Of a stretch of 64,000 nt of DNA, positions 19,093-28,836 are shown piece by piece. A program made the position numbers and the translations under genes. This stretch comes from Pyronema omphalodes. Its lineage: Eukaryota; Ascomycota; Pezizomycetes; Pezizales; Pyronemataceae. Where the stretch lies: assembly GCA_024516155.1 (NCBI GenBank), contig JAJJXM010000025.1, positions 1 to 64,000 on the forward strand, given 5' to 3'. A model generated the notes under the pieces. That model was not told the DNA's origin. It saw only the letters and a program-made list of their open reading frames with translations, and ran no database searches. Numbering within the stretch: the stretch's first letter is position 1; every line of letters begins with the position of its first letter.

Positions 19093-20308
19093 ACAACATT
19101 CATCAGCGGCGACCCTCCGCATCGTGTCCCACAACACGAATCGCAGCACCACCGCCCTCACAACGCTGCTAAATACAGCAAGCGCCACCACCGACATCAT
19201 TCTTGTCCAAGAGGTAAACGTCAAGGACCCCGAATTTGCTATAACCCACCCCAACTTCATTCTTTTGCTTCCCCCCCGCGGTTATCACAAGGTCAACCGG
19301 ACCGCCGCCTACGTCTCTCGTTTGAACCCCCACATCAGCGTCACCCCTCGACCAGATGTCACCGCAGACCCAGACCTACAAGTCCTCGAGGTCCCCCCAC
19401 CCCTAATACCCCCCTTCTTTTTACTTAACATCTATAACGAACGTGACCCACTCTCTAAACTATACACCCTACCCCGAGCCCTCACCCCCCTCGTCCTCCC
19501 TCGCCGATGTGTCATCACGGGAGACCTCAACGCACACCACCCGTTGTGGGATTCCAACACTCGCAGGAGAGCCCGAGCTGAAGAGATCGTGGAGTTGATC
19601 GAAACCCACCACTGGAATCTGGCGAACGTCCCCGACGTCCCGACCCACCAGTACAAAGACGGCTCTGGCTCGTCGGTTCTGGACCTGACCCTGACATCCC
19701 CCGCGATGACAAGGGAACTCACAAACTGGGCAGTCGACGACGACCTAGCCACAGGTTCAGACCACGAGGTCATCCGCTTTCAACTAACGTCCCTCTACCC
19801 AGACCATGACACCGCCACCCCTACCGCCCCACGACTTAACTGGCGAAAAACGGATTGGGAGACCTTTACCAGGGAGCTACAAACCCTCGCCGAGGCCAGT
19901 CACCCATACTGGACACATCTCCGCGCAAACCCGTCCGCAAGTAACCTGGACGAATGGGCCGCTCTCATTCGTGACTCCATTCAGGCAGCTGCCCAAAAAG
20001 CGACACCCACCCTCTCCCCGACTCCTCGCTCGAAGAGGTGGTGGACGGAGGAACTAAACACGACTCGACGGAACATGCAGAGCGCGCGGAAGAGATGGAA
20101 AACTACTCGCCTCCCAGCCCATCATGCGGAATACAACGCCTCCGGAACACCCACTACCGCAGAGTACGACACGCGAAAGACTCCTTGTGGAAAGAATACC
20201 TGGCAGCCGCAGAAGGTCCCGATGTCTGGGCCGCTTTCAGATATACAAACCCCCGGCGCGCCCAGCTGACCCCCCCAATAAAGTCCTAGGTAGGTGGGAT
20301 AGATAAGG
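19085..20308 (+). pseudogene. LINE B2 ORF2, N-terminal part: AP-type endonuclease
   Basis: The ATG at 19085 starts an exonuclease-endonuclease-phosphatase domain with S-H-N-T-N-R (about residue 13), Q-E-V-N (about 43), G-D-L-N-A-H-H (about 145) and G-S-D-H-E-V-I (about 223), the metal and catalytic motifs that nick target DNA. After the linker with R-W-W-T-E-E-L the frame shifts near 20150 and continues in the next frame to a TAG at 20287. The copia element enters 20 bases later. The rest of ORF2 is at 61845-64000. Confidence 0.87.
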
Positions 20309-20313
20309 TACAT
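20309..20313. repeat. Target-site duplication of the copia element (second copy 61845-61849)
   Basis: TACAT directly precedes the 5' LTR and directly follows the 3' LTR 41.5 kb away. The LINE B2 sequence joins logically across the pair. This proves that everything between belongs to one insertion and later nested events. Confidence 0.93.
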
Positions 20314-20474
20314 TGTTGAAGTGCGCCTAAGGCCTTAGTGCTTAGGTGGAGGTGGACCACTCTCTATGTATAGGCACTCGCTTGCCCGTCTATGTCAGAC
20401 TCTTCACGCTCGTTAATACATCCGGTTGCCACCTCCACTTTCTTCTTCTTCTCGTGCCTGTGAGACCTTCGACA
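20314..20474 (+). repeat. 5' LTR of the copia element
   Basis: 161 bp starting TGTTGAAG and ending CGACA. It contains the 12-bp palindrome ctaaggccttag near the start and a TATA-like ctatgtata. It differs from the 3' LTR at two positions (t/c in the palindrome, t/a after cttagg). Confidence 0.95.
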
Positions 20475-20487
20475 GGTTATGAGCCCT
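20475..20487 (+). promoter_or_regulatory. Primer-binding site for the anticodon-arm fragment of initiator tRNA-Met
   Basis: GGTTATGAGCCCT directly follows the LTR. It is the complement of the anticodon stem-loop of eukaryotic tRNA(iMet) (AGGGCTCATAACC, anticodon CAT). Drosophila copia and yeast Ty5 are known to prime from this internal tRNA region rather than from the CCA end. No TGG-type site is present. Confidence 0.85.
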
Positions 20488-20579
20488 TGCGTAACCGCTA
20501 CTCTTACCGTTATCCTTTATTAGTCATAACTTATATTATTTCTTCACTTTTCCCTTAATTTTAATCACTTTCCCCCACG

Positions 20580-21494
20580 ATGTCCGACGAAGTCCAAGAA
20601 CCCACTGCTCTAAAGTGCCCAATTCTGACGGTCGCCAATTATGCGCAGTGGAAGGACCCAATCCACTTTATCTTGGCCGGGAAAAGCGCCTGGAATATTG
20701 TGAACAGGAAGGAGACGCGCCCTGCTGGAGGCACCAGCCAACAAGCTCAGAGGGATCTCCAATATTTCGATGAGAGGGCGGCCAGAGCTACCCAGATCAT
20801 CTTTGACCACTGCGACATCACCTGCGGCAGGGTCATCACCGGACTCGACAACCCACGGGAGATGTGGCTAAAACTCGAAGCCCGGTTTGATAACTCGAAA
20901 ACAAACTCTGGACGAAGGAACCACTGGATCAAGTTCTGGAGATCCAAGCCTAACCCCGGACAGTCCATGTCGAAATGGATAACCGATCTCCTCAATATTC
21001 AGGCTCCCCTTACCGGTACAGTTTTAGATATCAGCGACACTGCGCTGGTTAATTATGTTATTGCAAATCTCCCCGACTCCTACGGAGTTACGAAACACGA
21101 GCTCGCGAAACTTGATAATATTGCGGTTGACGAGCTCCAGAAGATCTTGCACGACCACGAGCATATGTGGGAAGCCACCCTAGGATCCCCGAAGGGCGAG
21201 GCGCATGCTACGACGACCAAGTGGTGCGACCACTGTAAACGATCTAGCCATAACACGAAGGAATGCTACGCAAATCGCAACAACAACAAACGCGCAGCAT
21301 CCTCAAGCGCCGGACCGTCCAGACCCACTAAAACTTCGAAAAAGGAGGATGTCCAGTGCCACTACTGTACAAAGAAAGGCCACGTTGCGACAGAGTGCAA
21401 GCTCAGATCTTCGGCTACCGCCATACACGAGCGGTACAAGCTTTGCTCCAGTGCGAAAATTGCCGAGTTAGACAACACTGATCTCGGTATTTGA
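20580..21494 (+). CDS. gag: Copia Gag with two CCHC zinc knuckles
   Basis: The ATG at 20580 gives 304 residues to the TGA at 21492-21494. The first 210 residues have the layout of the copia-type Gag (W near residue 21, repeated helices, an L-P-D-S-Y motif near 21070). Two knuckles follow: C-D-H-C-(4)-H-(4)-C (about 21226-21267) and C-H-Y-C-(4)-H-(4)-C (about 21358-21399). Gag forms the particle and packs the RNA. LINE A1 is inserted exactly after the TGA, so the frame into protease is the same once A1 and one TSD copy are removed (resumes 28426). Whether TGA is a mutation or a read-through gag stop is open. Confidence 0.9.
   Translation: MSDEVQEPTALKCPILTVANYAQWKDPIHFILAGKSAWNIVNRKETRPAGGTSQQAQRDLQYFDERAARATQIIFDHCDITCGRVITGLDNPREMWLKLEARFDNSKTNSGRRNHWIKFWRSKPNPGQSMSKWITDLLNIQAPLTGTVLDISDTALVNYVIANLPDSYGVTKHELAKLDNIAVDELQKILHDHEHMWEATLGSPKGEAHATTTKWCDHCKRSSHNTKECYANRNNNKRAASSSAGPSRPTKTSKKEDVQCHYCTKKGHVATECKLRSSATAIHERYKLCSSAKIAELDNTDLGI
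21481..21494. repeat. Target-site duplication of LINE A1 (second copy 28412-28425)
   Basis: atctcggtatttga on both sides of A1. Confidence 0.95.
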
Positions 21495-21532
21495 GACCCC
21501 CCCCTGCATTTGCGACAACAACAACAATTTCC

Positions 21533-21548
21533 CCGATTTTCGAATCGG
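21533..21548 (+). promoter_or_regulatory. 5' UTR hairpin with TTCG tetraloop
   Basis: CCGATT-TTCG-AATCGG is a perfect 6-bp stem, about 38 bases from the 5' end of A1. The same hairpin is at 37894 (A3), 52098 (A4) and, reversed, 45292 (A2). The half-LINEs have a related one (CCGAT-tttctc-ATCGG near 8568). A second stem TTTCGG-cata-CCGAAA lies near 21724-21742. It may be an RNA element; its function is unknown. Confidence 0.6.
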
Positions 21549-21907
21549 CAATCGATTTCTTACCTCCGAATTACCCCGAATCTCGATTTTCGGAACCCAG
21601 CTACCGTTTACCGTTGAGATTCAGCGGAAAAACGCGATTCTGGGACCTCCGGGCCGGATTCCGGGCACTTTCATCAACGCCGCCCCACCACCCGCCCCCC
21701 AATCATCAAACCGACCTCATTTTCGGTTTCGGCATACCGAAATCCCCCCCCCCCCCAAATTCCCCCCCCACCAGCAGCACTGGTTGTGGTGATCCCCCAA
21801 ATTTCCCCCCCTCCGGACCCCTTTCCTCGCGAGAAATTTTCGCGCTCGCTTAGCAAGAGCCTCCTCACGTGACTCTTCCCATCGCTTACCGTACCACCGG
21901 TTAAGCG

Positions 21908-23618
21908 ATGGACGCTAACGCACCCATCCCCGCCACGCCCTCGCGTATGCAGGTACCCGAGAATATTTTTAGCCCCGACGAGCTTTCCCGAGTCAACGCC
22001 CCGCACGCTGGCTCCTCCGCCATCGCGACCTCTAAGAAATTAACGACCGTCTCAGCAAAAATCACCAAACCCCCCGCCAAAAAATCCGCCTCTAGACGTG
22101 ACCTCGACCTCCTCCGCAAAAATGTCACCCGACCGAAAACAAACACTCACGTGAACCTCGATGGGACCCCCGTCGAAACAATGCCGACCGCCATGGACAC
22201 TGACAGTTGCCCCGACACCGACTCCGAATCCGACTCCGAACTAAACCTCAATGATAGCCAACACGCGATAACTGCTTCCGATGTCAACCCCAACCCCCAG
22301 CCTCAGCCCGACAACAACCTCCTCTCAGCCATCGCCGCTATGATTTCGAAAAACACCAACGACGCGCTCCGACCTATCGTCCGTTCCATCGACACCATCA
22401 ACAAAAGACTCGACAAAATCGCAAAACCCAGCCCGCCCCCTCCGACACAGCCCCAACGTCAACCCCACCCCGAACAAACGACCACCGCCAACTCACCCCC
22501 CGACGACCTCCAGTACTGGAAAGACCGGTGCCGACTCCTGGAAAACGCCCTCCGCCACCACAACATCGCCATACCGACCTCCGCCACTACTCGCCGCCCC
22601 AACCCCCCCACGACCACTCACCAACCGTGGACCTCCGGCACAACCGTCGCTGACCTCTCCTTCCCCGCCCACGCCCCCAAAAGCAACCCCCCCGCAAAAC
22701 CGCACCCCCGACGCCAACGCACCCCCCCCCCAGTCCATCATGATACCCATCCCACACCCTGCGGAAATCGACGTCAATACAAAGGCCCAACTGGGACGGG
22801 CGATCAACGCTGCACTCACCCAGACGCAGGCGCCGCCTCACATGGCTGTTGCCACGATCAGACAAGCCCAATCAGGAAACCTCATCGTGACCATGACAGA
22901 CGGCACCACTGAATCCGAGCTGACCAAGAGCCTAGGGACCATTCACACAGCGACGCAACAAGTCAATACCTCCATCGCCGCACCCCGCCTGAACGAGCGG
23001 TGGTATAAGCTCGCAGTCCATGGAATCCCCACGAGCCAATACCCCGACTCCCCCGACGGAATGCGCCTCCTCCAAGAGGAGATCGAACGCAGCAACGGAC
23101 ATGTCACCCTGGCGCAACCCCCCCGATATATGACGACCGCGGAGAAACGTGTGGGCAAGGAAGCGTCCAGTGTGGTTATTGCGGTACGAACCGCCGAAGA
23201 GCTCGCACTCCTGAAGCGCAAACGAGTCATGGTACTCTTCGAGCCCCGAAGAGTCACCGAGTACCACTCTGCCCGACGGACCGACCAGTGTCGGCGCTGC
23301 CTGCTCTTTGGCCACCACTACACCAACTGCACTGGACCGCAAGGCCCCACCTGCGGCTTCTGCGGCCAAAACCACCCCACGGACGACCATGCCTGCAACG
23401 ACTGCCCCCAACGCAAAGGTAAGAGTTGTGAACACACTAAATACCATTGCAAAAACTGCGCGGACGCCAATCTCCCCGACCTCGACCACCCAGGCTTCAG
23501 CAAGCAGTGCCCCGTACGCATCCGCATATTCAAAGAAGCCTGGACAGCGTCACAAAACCCCACAGCCGCCCCACCCAACCCAGCCGACAGAGACACTGAG
23601 ATGAACGCCCATGTCTAG
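21908..23618 (+). pseudogene. LINE A1 ORF1, one +1 frameshift
   Basis: The ATG at 21908 matches the intact 569-residue ORF1 of A4. It has an acidic N-terminal region with M-D-T-D-S-C near 22190, then a coiled-coil helix (D-L-Q-Y-W-K near 22505) and a Pro-rich hinge. One extra C in the C10 run at 22722-22731 shifts the frame; the correct frame goes on to 23618. The C-terminal half holds W-Y-K-L-A-V-H-G-I-P (about 23000), the knuckle C-R-R-C-(4)-H-(4)-C (about 23290-23331) and further Cys/His pairs. The end overlaps ORF2 as ATGTCTAG. Confidence 0.85.
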
Positions 23619-26600
23619 CTACAACAGACTGGCAGCAACCATACGGATCGTCTCCCACAACGTGAACCGACAACGAACAGCACTCGATGCGCTGCTGAAT
23701 AGCGCACACAACACAGCCGACATAATCCTAATACAAGAAATCCACATATCCGACATAACATACGCCACCACACACCCATCTTTCACACTGGTCTTGCCAC
23801 CGCGTGGAGATAGAACCACCAACAGAACAGCCGCCTACGTGACCAGGACAAACCCATACCTCAGGGTTTCTCAGCGCACCGATATATGCGCGGATCCTGA
23901 CCTCCAGGTCCTTGAGGTAGGTACCGACTTGATTCCTTCTTTCTTTCTTTTTAATATATACAACGAAAAACACCCCGAAAGCAACATTTATACCATCCCG
24001 AGAGCCCTCACCCCCCTCCCCCTCCCCCGCAGGTGCATCATCACAGGTGACCTCAACGCTCACCATGCCCTGTGGAACTCCTCCACACGTTCCCCCACCC
24101 GCGCCACCGAAATAGTTGACCTCATCGAACAACGAGACTGGACCCTCGTGTCCGTCCCTGACATTCCCACCTACTACTACAACCAAGGCCGCAGTTCCTC
24201 CGTCCTCGACCTGACCCTAGCATCGCCCCACATGGCAGAGGAAACAACCAACTGGGCGATTGACGACGACAACGCTACGGGATCTGACCACGAAGTCATA
24301 CGTTTCGAAGTGCACACAACCCACCCTGACGCTGAACCAACCCCCCCAACAAACCGACTGAACTGGAAAAAGACGGATTGGGAGCTCTTCGCCGAAACCC
24401 TCCGTGCCTCGTGCTTAGCCCTCACACCATCATGGACACAATACCGCAACCACCCTACCACAGACAACCTCGATACGTGGGCAGAGTCAATACGTGACGC
24501 CATCCTCAATGCCGCGACTACGTCCACCCCCGTACTACAAGTGACCCCACAATCGAAAAGATGGTGGACCGCAGAAGTCACCGAGGCAAGGAAAAAGATG
24601 ACCAAAGCAAGACGTAAGTGGAAACGCAAACGTGACGATAGATCCCACTTAAACTACAAACAACACCGAAACGAATACCACAGGACCATTCGAACGGCGA
24701 AAGATGCAAAGTGGAAGGAATATCTCTCCCAAGCCGAAGGACCCGATGTGTGGCAGGCGTTTAGGTACACCAACCCTCGGCGTGCTCAGCTAACACCAAA
24801 CCTCCGCGCAATGATAAACGGCCAAGAAACAATCTGCAGCTCCTTCGACGCAAAGGTAGAGGCCTTCCAAAAGTTGTTTCCCCCGCCGCCACCACCACCG
24901 CCTCCGTCCGCCCTCCCCCCGCGCCGCGAGTTGCAGTGGACAACCTTTACGCCGATAGAGATAGAAACAGCGATATTCTCCTCCTCGCCGAAGAAAGCGC
25001 CCGGACCCGATGGGCTCACATTCGCCTGCCTACGCCAAGCATACCTTGCCATCCCGAAACACATGAACAACCTCTACGCCACATTAGGGACGGTAGGCTA
25101 CCATCCGCGATGCTGGCGCCAGGCCACCACAGTCATTATCGCCAAACCCAACAAGCCGGATTACAGCAATCCAAAGGCATACCGTCCGATTGCGCTCCTA
25201 AACTGCCTTGGGAAGACCCTCGAAAAACTAATGGCCACTCGCCTAGGCACGATGGCAGACTCTCACGACTTACTACATAGAGACCAAATAGGTGGACGCC
25301 CGCAGAGATCAGCAATTGACGCGGCGATGGCGCTGGTGCACGACGTCGAGATTGGGAAATCTCACGGAATGCTAACCTCTGCCCTCTTCCTCGATGTTCG
25401 TGGAGCGTTCGACAACGTCTCTGCTGACCGCCTCCAACAAACATTACGACAACTCGGGTGCCCGAGACCAGTAGTATCGTGGTGCCAGACTTTCCTCGCA
25501 GACCGCACGATCGCTCTGGCGTTCGATGGGCGCACCGACACGCAACGCCCAGTGCAAACAGGCATCCCACAAGGTTCCCCTGCATCCCCCATACTTTTCT
25601 TATTATACCTCCGCCCATTATTCGACGAACTTGCGAAGACACACCCGTACGCCTGGACACCTAGCTACATTGACGACGTAGCGATCGTCGTCCAGGGACG
25701 CACCAGAAAAGCGAACGCCCGCGCACTTGAGAACATTACGAAAACAGCCTTTCGGTGGGCTGACGCAAACGCCGTTGCATTTGACGATGCCAAATCAGAG
25801 CTCCTGCATTTCCACTGGGCACGCACCGACAGTATCACTGAGGAGGAAAAAGTTAAGTTACCAAACGGTACAGTTATCACACCGGGAACACAAGGAGGAG
25901 AGAAGGATGTTGTGAGGTGGATAGGCCTGTATTTAGATAGGAAACTTAACTTTAGAAAACATGTAGCTAGACGAGTAACCGCCGCGCAAAGAACTCTGAA
26001 CGCACTGTGCAGGTTGGCACGGTACGAAACAGGTCTGTCCCCCGCTGCTACCAGACTAATCTACCAGGCGTGTGTCCAGTCGAGAGCAGACTACGGCGCA
26101 GAGATATGGTGGAACCAGCAAAAAGACCTTGCCCGCACCCTTCAGCATCAACAGAACACCGCCCTCCGCAGGATTCTCAACGCCTTCACCTCTACCCCGA
26201 TCCTGGCCCTCCACAACGAGTCCGCACTCCCCCCCGTCACAATACGTCTTGACAACCGCCAGCGGAAATACGCCCTGCGCACCCTCACTCTACCCGCTTC
26301 GCATCCTATCATCGCACGCTGCCCCGTCTCGTTCCCCGCCCCGAGTATCGAGGAGGCCTCAATCAACCCGGACACCGAGTACGACCACCCGTGGCACGTC
26401 CCAGGACAAGCCCCGTCCCGCCTCCTGCACGTCATCAGCACCCTCTCCCCGTGGGTCCAACCAAACGCCGAAATCGAGAACACCTCCCAAAACATCCCCG
26501 ATGACGACCTCGCCCCTACATTAACGATCGACATCTCCTCCTCCCCGAAGGCTGACGCTGCCGACGACCACCTCCTCCTCCTCCACGCCCTTCGCCAACG

Positions 26601-27531
26601 ATCGGACACTATCCTACTGTACACGGACGGCTCTCAACTTGACGGCATAACAGGCGCGGGATACACCATCCCCCATGGGCTGCCACGACCTGTCGACTCC
26701 ATCGTGCCCATGGGTGACAGAACGGAAGTCTTCGACGCGGAAGTCATGGCCATTCACGAAGGCCTCCGGACATGCCTGAAACATATTCGACGCAACGACC
26801 TATACGACAAACACATCCACGTTTTCACAGACAACCAGGCCGCTATACATCGAGCCTCTCACCTCCGTCGAGGCCCCGGCCAGGAGCTCGCCTGGGCCAT
26901 CCACAGCACCGCTCACGACCTTCACGATTACGATACCTCAATTACCATCCACTGGGTCCCAGGACACACCAGCGTCCCCGGAAACGAAGCCGCCGACGAA
27001 CTGGCCCGACAGGCAACAAAAGTACCGCCACGCCGACGAATACCGATATCCCTCACTTGGCTGCGCCGCCGCGCTCGAGAAAGGTACACCGAAGACTGGG
27101 CTACCTGGTTCACCTCTTCCCCCCGACCGCGCACGTACACCGCCGCACACCGCCGCAAAATGGACACCGCGTACACCGAAAACCCCCGATGGATATCAAC
27201 TGCCATCCTGGGTCTTCGCACCGGCCACGGGTACTTCCTCAACTGTTTGGCCCACCCTCCATCCGACACATACCCCTCCCGCAGCTGCAGCTGCCCAATC
27301 CACCCACCGCAGACGCCTCGACACCTCCTCCTGAGCTGCCCCGAATTCCAGGCCGCTCGCTCCACACTCAGGAAGGACCTCAAACTCAGACAACACTCCC
27401 GGATCAACTTAAACACCATTCTGGACACCCCCTCCGGCACCAAGGCTCTTTCCACCTTTATCTCTGCAACCAAGGTTGCTACCTCGACCTGGGCACACTC
27501 CCGGCTAGAGAAGCCTCGCAGAAGGGGATAG
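23611..27531 (+). CDS. LINE A1 ORF2: endonuclease, reverse transcriptase, RNase H, zinc motif
   Basis: 1306 codons without interruption. Residues about 10-230 form the AP-like endonuclease (S-H-N-V-N near 14, Q-E-I-H near 47, G-D-L-N-A-H near 146, G-S-D-H-E near 224). RT spans about 455-760 with A-P-G-P-D-G, Y-R-P-I-A-L-L-N, F-L-D-V-R-G-A-F, G-I-P-Q-G-S-P and Y-I-D-D (about 686). RNase H spans about 1000-1130 (Y-T-D-G-S-Q, D-A-E-V, F-T-D-N-Q, W-V-P-G-H and N-E-A-A-D). The C-terminus has C-S-C-P-I-H-(n)-H-L-L-L-S-C (about 1226-1250). All catalytic motifs are present, so this copy could encode working machinery for target-primed reverse transcription. Confidence 0.95.
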   Translation: MSSYNRLAATIRIVSHNVNRQRTALDALLNSAHNTADIILIQEIHISDITYATTHPSFTLVLPPRGDRTTNRTAAYVTRTNPYLRVSQRTDICADPDLQVLEVGTDLIPSFFLFNIYNEKHPESNIYTIPRALTPLPLPRRCIITGDLNAHHALWNSSTRSPTRATEIVDLIEQRDWTLVSVPDIPTYYYNQGRSSSVLDLTLASPHMAEETTNWAIDDDNATGSDHEVIRFEVHTTHPDAEPTPPTNRLNWKKTDWELFAETLRASCLALTPSWTQYRNHPTTDNLDTWAESIRDAILNAATTSTPVLQVTPQSKRWWTAEVTEARKKMTKARRKWKRKRDDRSHLNYKQHRNEYHRTIRTAKDAKWKEYLSQAEGPDVWQAFRYTNPRRAQLTPNLRAMINGQETICSSFDAKVEAFQKLFPPPPPPPPPSALPPRRELQWTTFTPIEIETAIFSSSPKKAPGPDGLTFACLRQAYLAIPKHMNNLYATLGTVGYHPRCWRQATTVIIAKPNKPDYSNPKAYRPIALLNCLGKTLEKLMATRLGTMADSHDLLHRDQIGGRPQRSAIDAAMALVHDVEIGKSHGMLTSALFLDVRGAFDNVSADRLQQTLRQLGCPRPVVSWCQTFLADRTIALAFDGRTDTQRPVQTGIPQGSPASPILFLLYLRPLFDELAKTHPYAWTPSYIDDVAIVVQGRTRKANARALENITKTAFRWADANAVAFDDAKSELLHFHWARTDSITEEEKVKLPNGTVITPGTQGGEKDVVRWIGLYLDRKLNFRKHVARRVTAAQRTLNALCRLARYETGLSPAATRLIYQACVQSRADYGAEIWWNQQKDLARTLQHQQNTALRRILNAFTSTPILALHNESALPPVTIRLDNRQRKYALRTLTLPASHPIIARCPVSFPAPSIEEASINPDTEYDHPWHVPGQAPSRLLHVISTLSPWVQPNAEIENTSQNIPDDDLAPTLTIDISSSPKADAADDHLLLLHALRQRSDTILLYTDGSQLDGITGAGYTIPHGLPRPVDSIVPMGDRTEVFDAEVMAIHEGLRTCLKHIRRNDLYDKHIHVFTDNQAAIHRASHLRRGPGQELAWAIHSTAHDLHDYDTSITIHWVPGHTSVPGNEAADELARQATKVPPRRRIPISLTWLRRRARERYTEDWATWFTSSPRPRTYTAAHRRKMDTAYTENPRWISTAILGLRTGHGYFLNCLAHPPSDTYPSRSCSCPIHPPQTPRHLLLSCPEFQAARSTLRKDLKLRQHSRINLNTILDTPSGTKALSTFISATKVATSTWAHSRLEKPRRRG

Positions 27532-28411
27532 ACCCCTACCGCTGACTAAACTGACCACAGTACCTTAGGAACTTTCGCGCGCGCTGATTTTGCAGTGCTT
27601 TCTTACTTAGGATTTCTTTTTTGTAAAAAAAAAAAAAAAAAAGGGGGGACAAGCAGAAGGGGAAGGTAGAGGAGGGATAGGCGGAGAGAAAGGGAACGGG
27701 CACGCGGTGACGGGATCGGGCTGGGGTCGTTGCTTGGGTCTGCTTGGGGTTCGGGTGTTTTGAGTCTTGCTTTCTTCTTGTTTTCTGTTGTTTTTTCTTT
27801 TCTTTGTCTTTCAATTGTTTGTCTTACGGGTTGGAGTTGTTTATGGTGCGACGGATGAGAAGGGAACGGATGGTGGAATGGTGCGCAGGAAGGGAGATCA
27901 AGGGGACGGCAGGCGAAAGAGGGCGGACGAGTTTCTTTTGTACTTTCCTTTGGTTGGGTGCGACGATGTTTTTCTTATGTTCGAAGGGCGGGAGGAGTGC
28001 GAGGCGCTGCGAAGGAAGAGAGAGGGGCACGGGGAAGGAGCAGAGGAGGGCGGCGGGAGTTTTTCTTTTTCTTTTTCTTTTTCTTTTTCTTTTTCTTTTG
28101 TACGCGGAGGAAACAAAGGCGGTAAAATGGCTAAACATGGGAAGGGGAAGGGAGGAGGAAAGGGAGGAGCCCGGCGAGGCGGCCTCTGTGCAAGCAGGGC
28201 ACTTGGAACATCAGACGCGCTTGGACAAGAAACCCCCGAAGTATACAGTGGGGACAGACCCCACAACCACAACGATCAAGAGGAGGAGACTGGTAGAGGT
28301 GGAGACGAGGTTTTTGCTTTTACATTTCTTTCTGCTTCTCTTTTGTATTTATCTGTCCCTTGTCATAACCTTCGGGTTGCAAACAAGTAATGAGAGAACA
28401 AACAAACAAAC
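27532..28411 (+). other. LINE A1 3' UTR: internal A18 run, TTTTTC array, terminal hairpin and AAAC tail
   Basis: After the stop come an A18 run (27625-27642), a purine-rich part, a TTTTTC array (28060-28099), the block shared with all families (cccggcgaggcggcctctgtg near 28171) and the hairpin AACC-TTCG-GGTT (28367-28378), followed by aacaagtaatgagag and (AAAC)n. Open frames in this part are not conserved among copies and are not called as genes. Confidence 0.8.
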
Positions 28412-28425
28412 ATCTCGGTATTTGA

Positions 28426-28836
28426 CTCGGAAACTCCAGCACCTCCCTAACAGCGCAAGTCTTGATCGCCACAGACTCGTCCGCTGAGACACATACATGG
28501 GTGCTCGACTCTGGTGCAACGCACCACTTTTGTAATGATAAATCTGCTTTTCTTATTGATTCTTTAGCTACTTGCAAGTCCATCAACATTCGCTTAGGTG
28601 ACAATAGTACAGTCACCACCAACACCTACGGAAAAATCATACTCAACAATCTCTTTCAAATTTCTGCACTATACGTTCCCACGTTTCGACTCTCCCTTTT
28701 CTCCCTGCCCCTCTTTGATAAAAGGGGCTGGCAGATTACTATGGCGGACGGTACTTGTACTGTGAAAGACAAGACCTCCAAAACAATCATTGTCGCTCGC
28801 ATGAAGGACAATCTTTACAGATGGACAGCAGAGGCC
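28426..28836 (+). CDS. pol: Copia protease part of Pol
   Basis: The frame continues from gag across the A1 insertion. The aspartic protease shows W-V-L-D-S-G-A-T-H-H-F (about 28497-28530) with the catalytic D-S-G, and the downstream L-Y-V-P and L-S-L-F-S motifs of copia proteases (about 28670-28700). The protease cuts the Gag-Pol precursor in the particle. At 28836 the frame is interrupted by half-LINE D3 and resumes without loss at 45433. Confidence 0.9.
28821..28836. repeat. Target-site duplication of the D3 composite insertion (second copy 45417-45432)
   Basis: atggacagcagaggcc stands at both edges of a 16.6-kb composite. The protease-integrase frame joins across it. Confidence 0.95.

Larger units (their letters stand above)
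16888..20313 (+). mobile_element. LINE B2 (Tad1 clade), 5' part
   Basis: The 5' end has the family signature cagcaaacagcgacc plus C run at about 16888. The 5' UTR occupies 16888-17170. ORF1 and the first part of ORF2 follow and are cut at 20313 by the copia element. The rest lies at 61845-64000 and runs out of the window. It abuts fragment C on the left; the matching right flank is outside the window. Confidence 0.88.
21495..28411 (+). mobile_element. LINE A1 (Tad1 clade), near full length, intact ORF2
   Basis: 6917 bp with a perfect 14-bp TSD. The 5' end starts within the family signature (gaccccccc). The 5' UTR is 21495-21907, ORF1 21908-23618 (one frameshift), ORF2 23611-27531 (intact) and 3' UTR 27532-28411 ending in (AAAC)n. 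It disrupts the copia element at the gag-pol border. Confidence 0.95.

Noticed and set aside
25136..25660. Possible host genes among GC-rich frames inside the LINEs
   Set aside because: All overlap a LINE ORF2 in another frame and lack independent support.
27744..28487. Hydrophobic open frame in the LINE A1 3' UTR (also at 58316-59017)
   Set aside because: It lies in the 3' UTR, is not kept in A2 or A3, and reads through the TTTTTC array and the AAAC tail; its presence in A1 and in the inner part of A4 reflects near identity of the DNA.
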